A model generated the notes under the pieces. That model ran no database searches, was not told the DNA's origin, and saw only the letters and a list, made by a program, of their open reading frames with translations. DNA of 6,129 nt from JAGLTA01 sp034660735 (GTDB lineage Bacteria > Patescibacteriota > Patescibacteriia > JAACEG01): assembly GCA_034660735.1 (NCBI GenBank), contig JAYEJQ010000003.1, positions 1 to 6,129 on the forward strand, given 5' to 3'. The translations under genes and the position numbers were made by a program. Shown here one piece after another: positions 1-4,464 of this stretch (positions within the stretch are counted from its first letter, which is position 1; every line of letters starts with the position of its first letter).

Positions 1-40
1 TTTCTGAAATCATTAAACTATCAATTAGTGATTTCAGAGG
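1..40 (+). other. Left-edge hairpin (13-bp stem plus weak extension)
   Basis: Positions 4-16 pair with 25-37 in a 13-bp stem with one G-U pair, and three further weak pairs (3/38, 2/39, 1/40) could extend it; the loop is 17-24. The stem is AT-rich and has no T-run on its 3' side, so it does not look like a standard intrinsic terminator on the + strand. It directly abuts a GGAGAGAG motif (39-46) that recurs at 65-72. It may be the first helix of the structured RNA proposed for the following region, or the end of an upstream gene's transcript. What lies upstream is outside the window. Confidence 0.45.
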
Positions 41-56
41 AGAGAGAATTTATCAA

Positions 57-231
57 TAACACGAGGAGAGAGCGTGTTAAATTTATAAAAAAATGGTATA
101 ATAAATCAACATACGAAGCTGGCAGGAATTCGCAGAGCAGGAAAGGTATTAAGCAAATTCTTTATCTCTCTCCAAGAATAAATATTCGCTTATACCCTTC
201 ACTAACCGCTCTGCGAACTCTTGCCGGTTTT
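57..231 (+). ncRNA. Candidate structured noncoding RNA with loop-loop pairing
   Basis: No known RNA family was recognised; the call rests on predicted pairing. Hairpin P2 pairs 57-63 with 73-79 (7 bp) and presents a 9-nt loop, AGGAGAGAG. A long hairpin P3 pairs 115-138 with 208-231: 23 of 24 positions pair, four as G-U, with one A-C mismatch at 128/218. Beyond an asymmetric internal loop (139-140 against 201-207), an inner helix pairs 141-158 with 184-200, and a terminal helix pairs 161-165 with 178-182. The apical loop (166-177) begins with CTCTCTCC, the exact complement of the P2 loop, so an 8-bp kissing interaction is possible. The G-U pairs become C-A mismatches on the other strand, which favours a + strand transcript. 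RNA ends are unknown; it may include the hairpins at 1-40 and 260-289. A DNA-level inverted-repeat element is the main alternative. Confidence 0.4.
94..102 (+). promoter_or_regulatory. Possible extended -10 promoter element
   Basis: TGGTATAAT matches the extended -10 consensus TGnTATAAT exactly, which would start transcription near 108-110, just before the long hairpin at 115-231. No good -35 hexamer lies at the right distance, though extended -10 promoters do not need one. This conflicts with the idea that the hairpin at 57-79 belongs to the same RNA. Chance matches are common in such AT-rich DNA, so this is a weak call. Confidence 0.25.
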
Positions 232-245
232 TGCTTTGGCAAAAA
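228..245 (+). other. Small T/A-rich hairpin
   Basis: TTTTTGC at 228-234 pairs with GCAAAAA at 239-245 around a 4-nt loop. It competes for positions 228-231 with the foot of the long hairpin. Only two of its seven pairs are G-C and no T-run follows on the + strand, so it is not a convincing terminator. Confidence 0.3.
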
Positions 246-259
246 ATTGAAAAAGTAAG

Positions 260-289
260 GATTTCTTGCTATTCTATAATCAAGAAATC
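260..289 (+). other. Hairpin with perfect 9-bp stem
   Basis: GATTTCTTG (260-268) is the exact reverse complement of 281-289, with a 12-nt loop that contains TATAAT (275-280). No T-run follows. It may be the 3'-most helix of the structured region, or a symmetric DNA site. Between it and the GC-rich cluster that starts near 313 there is only a C/A-rich spacer with no other visible feature. Confidence 0.35.
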
Positions 290-323
290 TAAACCCACCC
301 ACCACTTTTTATAGCCGTCGTCG

Positions 324-340
324 CGCCCGCCCTGCGGGCG
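324..340. repeat. GC-rich palindrome (7-bp arms)
   Basis: CGCCCGC (324-330) and GCGGGCG (334-340) flank a 3-nt spacer. It is an all-GC stem in otherwise AT-rich DNA. The GCCCGC and GCGGGC cores occur again at 388-393 and 350-355, so this palindrome and the next repeat pair can exchange partners. Confidence 0.5.
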
Positions 341-345
341 TTAAA

Positions 346-397
346 GCAAGCGGGCAAAAATGAAGGGGGACTGGGAGAAGGAATTTTGCCCGCTTGC
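346..397. repeat. Perfect 14-bp inverted repeat
   Basis: GCAAGCGGGCAAAA (346-359) is the exact reverse complement of 384-397, with a 24-nt spacer. The spacer holds the left arm of another inverted repeat (365-374 with 397-406), so the two stems cross and cannot both form fully. High GC and perfect arms suggest an interspersed palindromic element or a switchable RNA fold. No transposase or target-site duplication is visible. Confidence 0.5.
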
Positions 398-406
398 CAG
401 TCCTCC
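365..406. repeat. 10-bp inverted repeat crossing the 14-bp one
   Basis: GGGGGACTGG (365-374) pairs with CCAGTCCTCC (397-406), with one G-T wobble (367/404), enclosing 22 nt. It shares position 397 with the 14-bp repeat and interleaves with it. No spacer remains between the two 3' arms, which makes a full pseudoknot sterically unlikely, so the stems are probably alternatives. A/T-rich sequence follows without a clear T-tract. Confidence 0.4.
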
Positions 407-420
407 TATAAAATTTAGCG

Positions 421-430
421 AGGTGCACCT
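421..430. promoter_or_regulatory. Perfect 10-bp palindrome, possible operator
   Basis: AGGTGCACCT is fully self-complementary and ends 23 bp upstream of the -35 hexamer of the infA promoter. That position would suit a regulator that binds as a dimer. No regulator gene is in view and no second copy was found, so the role is inferred from position only. Confidence 0.25.
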
Positions 431-453
431 ATGTACTCATCTTGCGCATACAC

Positions 454-481
454 TTGACATTTTTTTTTGTTATCTTATAAT
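454..481 (+). promoter_or_regulatory. Consensus sigma-70-type promoter for the infA-rpsI operon
   Basis: TTGACA (454-459) and TATAAT (476-481) are both perfect consensus hexamers, 16 bp apart, with a T-run between them. The start point would be near 487-490, giving a 5' leader of about 60 nt before infA. It is the only two-hexamer promoter seen in the window and lies just ahead of a long co-directional gene run, so it is probably the main operon promoter. The leader is AT-rich and shows no clear regulatory structure. Confidence 0.8.
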
Positions 482-548
482 GCTTAATATAACATAATAT
501 AGAAATTAAGAATTCTTTATTTAACTGAATTCTAATTTTTTGTTTTTT

Positions 549-788
549 ATGGCGGTTTCTAAAAAAGAGACATTGGACAGTAAAAAGTTTATTCGCGCCG
601 AAGGCAGAGTAATAGAGCTTTTACCAGCTGGCGTTTTTAAAGTTGAATTGGAAAACGGGCATAATATTTTAGCCCATTTGTCAGGCAAGATGAGAATGAA
701 TAGAATTAGGATACTTCCAGGAGACAAAGTAAGAGTAGAAATGACGCCGTATGATTTAACAAAAGGCAGGATTATTTATAGAAAATAG
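549..788 (+). CDS. infA: Translation initiation factor IF-1
   Basis: A 79-residue single-domain protein. IF-1 binds the 30S A site during initiation and cooperates with IF-2 and IF-3. The OB-fold (S1-type) signature is clear: a GRVIELLPAGVFKVELENGH stretch at residues 20-39, then AHLSGKMR, and the family-typical ILPGDKV and PYDLTKGRI near the C terminus. It is a few residues longer at the N terminus than the roughly 72-residue E. coli protein. I start it at the ATG at 549, giving the common MAVSKK opening; a TTG three codons upstream is in frame but adds nothing conserved. There is no Shine-Dalgarno site; the upstream bases are a T-run. It is the first gene after the consensus promoter, so infA leads the operon, with no secY, adk or map directly upstream. 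Stop is TAG, 1 nt before rpmJ. Confidence 0.97.
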   Translation: MAVSKKETLDSKKFIRAEGRVIELLPAGVFKVELENGHNILAHLSGKMRMNRIRILPGDKVRVEMTPYDLTKGRIIYRK

Positions 789-789
789 T

Positions 790-903
790 ATGAAAGTAAG
801 GACATCCGTAAAAAAAATGTGCAAAGATTGCAAAATTATCAGACGCAATAAACGGGTTTGCGTTATTTGCAAAAATCCCAAGCATAAACAGAGGCAAGGG
901 TAA
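790..903 (+). CDS. rpmJ: 50S ribosomal protein L36 (bL36), zinc-binding form
   Basis: A 37-residue protein, the usual length of the family, beginning MKVRTSVKKMC. It is a small late-assembling protein of the large subunit. The zinc ligands are complete: Cys11, Cys14, Cys27 and His32 (C-x2-C-x12-C-x4-H), so this is the zinc-containing type, not a ligand-free paralogue. An additional Cys24 is present. The gene starts 1 nt after the infA stop and has no Shine-Dalgarno site, so translation is probably coupled to infA. The infA-rpmJ-rpsM order is the classical bacterial one. Confidence 0.97.
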   Translation: MKVRTSVKKMCKDCKIIRRNKRVCVICKNPKHKQRQG

Positions 904-927
904 TTTTAATTATTATTATTGAAATTT

Positions 928-1317
928 ATGGCAAGAATAGCAGGAGTAAATCTGCCTAAAGAAAAAAGAATAGTGATAGCTTTAACCTATATTTTTGGTA
1001 TTGGCGTGAAATCGTCTAATAAAATTCTTGAAATAGCGCAGATTAGCAATCAAAAAAGAACAAATCAATTATCAGAAGAAGAAGTCAATAAATTAAGGGA
1101 TATTATTGAAAAGACACATAAAGTAGAAGGTGATTTAAGAAGAGAGATATTATTTAATATTAAACAGCTTAAAGAGATTAAATCATACCGAGGCATCCGA
1201 CATACTAAAAAATTGCCGGTTCGTGGACAGCGGACAAAAACCAACACAAGGACAGTGAGGGGAAATATAAAGCGCACCATGGGAAGCGGCAGAAAAAATG
1301 CTAATCAAAAGACATAA
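928..1317 (+). CDS. rpsM: 30S ribosomal protein S13 (uS13)
   Basis: A 129-residue protein of the 30S head that contacts the P-site tRNA and forms intersubunit bridges with the 50S. The N terminus MARIAGVNLP, the helix-hairpin-helix stretch around residues 21-35 (YIFGIGVKSSNKIL), the SYRGIRHTKKLPVRGQRTK block at 86-104, and the basic tail identify it. It is slightly longer than most S13 proteins (about 118-126). The ATG at 928 is chosen because it gives the conserved MARIAG start; an in-frame TTG three codons earlier is less likely. The 24-nt gap after rpmJ is AT-rich with no Shine-Dalgarno site. The lysine- and threonine-rich C-terminal tail is typical of the tRNA-contacting extension. Confidence 0.97.
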   Translation: MARIAGVNLPKEKRIVIALTYIFGIGVKSSNKILEIAQISNQKRTNQLSEEEVNKLRDIIEKTHKVEGDLRREILFNIKQLKEIKSYRGIRHTKKLPVRGQRTKTNTRTVRGNIKRTMGSGRKNANQKT

Positions 1318-1325
1318 ATAAATTT

Positions 1326-1730
1326 ATGACAGCAAAAATAGTTAAAAATACAACAACTAAAAATAAAAAAAAGAGCATAAGAATGATTACGGACGGTTTT
1401 GTCTATATTAAAGCCAGTTATAATAATACGATTGTTACTATTACCGATCATAGCGGTAATGTTTTCTCATGGTCAAATGCTGGCGAGAACGGATTTAAAG
1501 GCGCTAAAAAAGCAACGCCTTATGCCGCTGGAGTTATTGTAAAATCAGCTGTTGAAAAATCAAAAGTTTATGGATTGAAAAATGTTCAAGTTTTCGTAAA
1601 GGGAATAGGACCTGGACGCGATTCAGCCATACGTGCCCTAAACGCAAACGGATTGAATGTTGTTTTAATTAAAGATATGACACCTATTCCGCATAATGGC
1701 TGTCGCCAAAGAAAGCCAAGAAGAGTGTAG
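1326..1730 (+). CDS. rpsK: 30S ribosomal protein S11 (uS11)
   Basis: A 134-residue protein of the 30S platform, near the E site and the mRNA exit. Family signatures are clear: GFVYIKASYNNTIVTITD (residues 24-41), SAGENGFKGAKKATP-like sequence at 50-65 with NAGENGFKGAKKATP, KGIGPGRDSAIRAL (92-104) and the C-terminal PHNGCRQRKPRRV. The first 20 residues form a basic, Lys/Thr-rich extension, as in many bacterial S11 proteins. It lies 8 nt after the rpsM stop with the short AT-rich leader ATAAATTT before the ATG, so it probably depends on translation of rpsM or on a Shine-Dalgarno-independent mechanism. Stop is TAG. Confidence 0.97.
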   Translation: MTAKIVKNTTTKNKKKSIRMITDGFVYIKASYNNTIVTITDHSGNVFSWSNAGENGFKGAKKATPYAAGVIVKSAVEKSKVYGLKNVQVFVKGIGPGRDSAIRALNANGLNVVLIKDMTPIPHNGCRQRKPRRV

Positions 1731-1754
1731 TTTTTTTAACCATCAAATTATTTT

Positions 1755-2393
1755 ATGCCAATAAAAGAATCAAAATGCAAGATTTGCAGAAGGGAGAATA
1801 AAAAGTTGATGCTCAAAGGAGCAAGATGCTTGTCTTCAAAATGCGCTTTTCTTAAAAGAAGTTATCCGCCGGGATTGCATGGACCTAACCGCAGAAGGAC
1901 TAAAGCGACTGAATATAGTTTGCAATTAAGAGAGAAACAGAAAGCAAAAAGGATTTACGGAATTTTAGAAGGACAGTTTAAAAAATATTATGAAAAAGCA
2001 TTGCAATTAAAGGGAGACATTGGCGAAAATCTTGTAAATTTTTTAGAGATGCGGTTAGATAATGTCATTTATCGTTCTGGCATCGCTAAGTCAAGACGCC
2101 AAGCTAGGCAGATAGTGGGACATGGTCATTTTATTGTTAATAAATTCAAGACCAATATTCCGTCTTTTCAAGTTAAAACAGACGATATCATTAAATTAAA
2201 AGATTCAAAAAAAGAAAAGTTGTTCTTTAAAGAAGCAATAAATGAATTAAAAAACACAAAGAATAGCGAAATTCCCAGTTGGATTAGTTTAGATAAAGAA
2301 AAAATGGAAATAAAAGTTTTATCAAAGCCGAATTTAAAAGATATGGAATACGGCTTTAACACTAAAATGATCATTGAATTTTATTCAAGATAA
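1755..2393 (+). CDS. rpsD: 30S ribosomal protein S4 (uS4), zinc-finger form
   Basis: A 212-residue primary assembly protein that binds the 5' domain of 16S rRNA; in E. coli it also represses the alpha operon by binding its mRNA. The N-terminal zinc finger is intact, with Cys8, Cys11, Cys25 and Cys30, marking the zinc-containing type. The basic YPPGLHGPNRRR stretch follows at 37-48. The S4 RNA-binding domain spans about 98-145, with MRLDNVIYRSGIAKSRRQAR inside it. The C-terminal part (150-212) is lysine-rich and ends IIEFYSR, the usual type of ending. Spacing is 24 nt from rpsK and 19 nt to rpoA. No Shine-Dalgarno site precedes the ATG. No recognisable S4 target pseudoknot was identified upstream of rpsM, so E. 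coli-type autoregulation cannot be claimed. Confidence 0.97.
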   Translation: MPIKESKCKICRRENKKLMLKGARCLSSKCAFLKRSYPPGLHGPNRRRTKATEYSLQLREKQKAKRIYGILEGQFKKYYEKALQLKGDIGENLVNFLEMRLDNVIYRSGIAKSRRQARQIVGHGHFIVNKFKTNIPSFQVKTDDIIKLKDSKKEKLFFKEAINELKNTKNSEIPSWISLDKEKMEIKVLSKPNLKDMEYGFNTKMIIEFYSR

Positions 2394-2412
2394 TTTGTTA
2401 ATTTTATATAAT

Positions 2413-3216
2413 ATGAGCATTGATTTTCCACAAAAAATTATTTTTAAAAAAATCGCAGACAACAGCGAAGAAATCATAGTTGGACCATGTCATCCTGGAT
2501 ACGGAACAACTATCGGCAATGCGTTAAAAAGGGTTATGCTTTCTTCTTTGTCTGGAGGGGCTATTTTTTCCATTAAAATAAAAGGCGTCCAGCATGAATT
2601 TTCAACTATTCCGAATGTTTTAGAGGATGTAGTTGAAATAATTTTAAATTTAAAACAGATTCATTTCAAGGTTCATTCTGACAAGGAAGTAAAGTTAGTT
2701 TTAGAAGCCAAAGGCAAGAAGGAACTTAAGGCTAAAGATATTAAGCCGAACAGCGATGTTGAAGTGGTTACAAAAGACATTCATATCGCCACTTTAACTT
2801 CCAGTAAAGCGGAAATTAAAATAGAAATGTTTGTTAAAAACGGAATAGGGTATTGGCCTATAGAGGAAAGAGGCGAAAAAAAAGATATAGGGATAATAGC
2901 GATTGACGCTTTTTTTAATCCGGTAAAAAAAGTCGGAATGAAGATAGAAAATACAAGAGTTAAGCAGCTTACAAATTATGAAAATATTATTTTTAATATT
3001 GAAACATGCGGAGTTTTTTCGCCTATAGAGGCGTTAAAACAGTCTGTTGATATTTTAGCAGAGCAGTTTAATTTTGTTCGGGAAAATTTAAAATCAGAAA
3101 AGAAAGAAGAAAGTAAAACAGCCAAAAAAATAGAAGATAAAAAAGAAAAAGAAAAAGACAAAGACAAAAAAGAAAAGAAAGTGAAAGATAAAAAGGAGGA
3201 TAAAGTTAAAAAATAA
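2413..3216 (+). CDS. rpoA: RNA polymerase alpha subunit lacking the C-terminal domain
   Basis: A 267-residue protein; typical bacterial alpha is about 310-330. Alpha dimerises and nucleates beta/beta' assembly. The N-terminal domain is complete: the dimerisation region GPCHPGYGTTIGNALKRVML lies at 24-43, and the family's ILAEQ helix is at about 214-218. From residue 227 to the end there is only a charged tail, about half lysine with Glu and Asp, and no helix-hairpin-helix of an alpha-CTD. The CTD has not been split off by a frameshift, since rplQ starts 27 nt after the stop. The ATG at 2413 is preferred over an upstream in-frame TTG (2374) that would overlap rpsD. The tail DNA is a long purine-rich stretch. 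Without a CTD, UP-element binding and class I activator contacts should be absent; that is inference. Confidence 0.95.
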   Translation: MSIDFPQKIIFKKIADNSEEIIVGPCHPGYGTTIGNALKRVMLSSLSGGAIFSIKIKGVQHEFSTIPNVLEDVVEIILNLKQIHFKVHSDKEVKLVLEAKGKKELKAKDIKPNSDVEVVTKDIHIATLTSSKAEIKIEMFVKNGIGYWPIEERGEKKDIGIIAIDAFFNPVKKVGMKIENTRVKQLTNYENIIFNIETCGVFSPIEALKQSVDILAEQFNFVRENLKSEKKEESKTAKKIEDKKEKEKDKDKKEKKVKDKKEDKVKK

Positions 3217-3243
3217 CATTCGCAATTATTTAAGATTAAAAAT

Positions 3244-3594
3244 ATGAGACATCGCAACAAAGGAGTAATTTTAGACAGAAAAAAACAAGCAAGAGAAATG
3301 ATGCTAAGGAATTTAGCGTCAAGTTTAATAATCCATAAAAAAACTAAAACAACTCAAGTTAAAGCTAAAGCGGTAAAACCGTTAGTTGAAAAATTAATTA
3401 CCGTGAGCAAGCAAGGCGATTTGACCGCCAGAAGAAGATTAATTGCCTCATTGCTGCAGAAAAAAGCGATTAAAGAAGCGATTGATAATCTTGGCGTAAA
3501 ATATAAAGATAGAGATGGCGGATATACAAGGATTATCAAATTAGGCAGAAGGCAGGGCGACGGTGCTGAAATGGCGCAAATAGAATTTGTTTAA
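3244..3594 (+). CDS. rplQ: 50S ribosomal protein L17 (bL17)
   Basis: A 116-residue protein located near the peptide exit tunnel opening of the large subunit. The start MRHRNKG and the block REMMLRNLASSLIIHKKTKT (residues 17-36) are diagnostic, followed by the helical region with VKPLVEKLIT and the terminal GGYTRIIKLGRRQGDGAEMA and IEFV. The length is close to the roughly 115-127 usual for the family. It follows rpoA as in the alpha operon of most bacteria. The leader is AT-rich; an AAGGAGG lies inside the rpoA tail (3193-3199), but 44 nt upstream it is too far to serve as its ribosome binding site. The stop codon TAA is followed 13 nt later by rplM. Confidence 0.96.
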   Translation: MRHRNKGVILDRKKQAREMMLRNLASSLIIHKKTKTTQVKAKAVKPLVEKLITVSKQGDLTARRRLIASLLQKKAIKEAIDNLGVKYKDRDGGYTRIIKLGRRQGDGAEMAQIEFV

Positions 3595-3607
3595 ATATAT
3601 TTGTATT

Positions 3608-3955
3608 ATGAATAGAAAAACTCATACAATAGACGCGGCCGATAAGGCGATTGGCAGGCTTGCGACAGAAATTGTTATATTTTTGCGCGGGAAAAACGAG
3701 CCGAATTTTGAATTTCATCAAGATAACGGCAGTTTTGTTGTTGTGAAAAATATTTCTAAAATCAGGTTTACAGGCAAAAAATTAAAACAGAAAAATTATT
3801 ATCATTATTCAGGATATCAAGGCGGATTGAAAACAAAAAAAATGGGAGAAGTTTTTGAAAGCGATCCTGGAGAAGTTTTACGCAAAGCGGTTTATAATAT
3901 GCTTCCTAAGAATCGTTTGCGTTCAAATATGATTAAGAGATTAAAAGTAATATAA
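3608..3955 (+). CDS. rplM: 50S ribosomal protein L13 (uL13), short form
   Basis: A 115-residue protein that binds 23S rRNA early in 50S assembly. Family landmarks are IDAADKAIGRLATEI (8-22), the FTGKKLKQKNYYHYSGYQGG block (54-73) and VYNMLPKNRL (95-104). It is about 27 residues shorter than the E. coli protein (142): the N terminus begins directly before the IDA motif, and the chain ends at RLKVI without the usual extra 15 or so residues. This compact form resembles what I recall of Parcubacteria L13. The ATG at 3608 is chosen; an in-frame TTG at 3587 would overlap rplQ and add a non-conserved MFKYICI. No Shine-Dalgarno site is present. Confidence 0.96.
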   Translation: MNRKTHTIDAADKAIGRLATEIVIFLRGKNEPNFEFHQDNGSFVVVKNISKIRFTGKKLKQKNYYHYSGYQGGLKTKKMGEVFESDPGEVLRKAVYNMLPKNRLRSNMIKRLKVI

Positions 3956-3961
3956 AATATT

Positions 3962-4362
3962 ATGGAAAAGAAAAGCACAACTAAAAAAACAGAAACTGCC
4001 TCAAGTAAGCATGGAAAACAGGAAGACAAACAGAAAGAAAAAATATTAGATAATGACAAAGCGATTAAAAGCGACGGCGCTATAAAAAGCAAGAAAAAAT
4101 ATATTTATGAAGTCGGCAGAAGAAAAGAGGCTTCAGCGCAGGTCAAATTATTCAAAAAAGGAGATGGAAAGATAATTATAAATGGCAAAGACATTAAGGA
4201 TTATTTTCCAAGCAAAATTATGCGGGAAATAATCCATGCTCCGCTAAAAGTTGTCGGACAGGAAGATAAACTGGAAATTTTGGTAAAAGTGAAGGGCGGT
4301 GGCATTTGTGGACAAGCCGAAGCGATTAGGCATGGAATTTCAAAAACGATTTTGGAAATTAA
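3962..4362 (+). CDS. rpsI: 30S ribosomal protein S9 (uS9), 3' end lost in gap
   Basis: The first 133 residues are visible. S9 sits in the 30S head, and its basic C-terminal tail reaches the P-site tRNA. The S9 core begins near residue 47 with YIYEVGRRKEASAQV, continues through the KVKGGGICGQAEAIRHGIS signature (109-127), and breaks off at TILEI where the N run starts. By comparison with E. coli S9, about 40 residues including the functional basic tail are missing from the sequence, not necessarily from the gene. An odd feature is a 44-residue N-terminal extension rich in Lys, Glu, Asp, Ser and Thr, with no resemblance to the S9 core. It lies 6 nt after rplM, giving the common rplM-rpsI pair, here appended to the alpha operon. 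Confidence 0.95.
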
Positions 4363-4462
4363 NNNNNNNNNNNNNNNNNNNNNNNNNNNNNNNNNNNNNN
4401 NNNNNNNNNNNNNNNNNNNNNNNNNNNNNNNNNNNNNNNNNNNNNNNNNNNNNNNNNNNNNN
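4363..4462. other. Assembly gap of exactly 100 N
   Basis: A run of 100 N, the conventional length for a scaffold gap of unknown size. It interrupts rpsI on the left and radC on the right. The missing S9 tail (about 40 residues plus stop) alone needs more than 100 nt, and RadC lacks roughly 25-35 N-terminal residues, so the true distance must exceed about 200 nt if the contigs are adjacent. Any translation across the N run is meaningless. Confidence 0.98.
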
Positions 4463-4464
4463 TT

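Noticed and set aside
28..258. 76-codon + strand open frame starting with GTG
   Set aside because: Both arms of the long hairpin fall inside it, the residue pattern shows no domain, and there is no start signal. The pairing constraints explain the sequence better than coding does.
346..406. H-type pseudoknot formed by the two crossing stems
   Set aside because: No spacer remains between the two 3' arms, so a loop could not span the 14-bp stem. The stems are more likely alternatives.
1..410. RNase P RNA, tmRNA, SRP RNA or 6S RNA
   Set aside because: I looked for the conserved cores (for example the GAGGAAAGTCC of RNase P, the tRNA-like ends of tmRNA and the GGAA-loop region of SRP RNA) and did not find them. 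The rod shape alone does not justify a 6S call.
431..457. Eight-codon mini-frame (MYSSCAYT) after a GAGGTG, possible leader peptide
   Set aside because: It overlaps the -35 hexamer of the infA promoter and lies upstream of its start point, so it would not be on the operon transcript. It has no run of regulatory codons.
3193..3199. AAGGAGG as the ribosome binding site of rplQ
   Set aside because: It is 44 nt upstream of the rplQ ATG and inside the Lys/Glu codons of the rpoA tail, where such purine strings arise from codon content.
2976..3260. Minus-strand frame opposite the rpoA tail
   Set aside because: It is a Phe/Ser/Leu-rich shadow of the purine-rich Lys/Glu codons. The other minus-strand frames over rpsM, rpsD, rplQ, rplM and rpsI were rejected on the same grounds.
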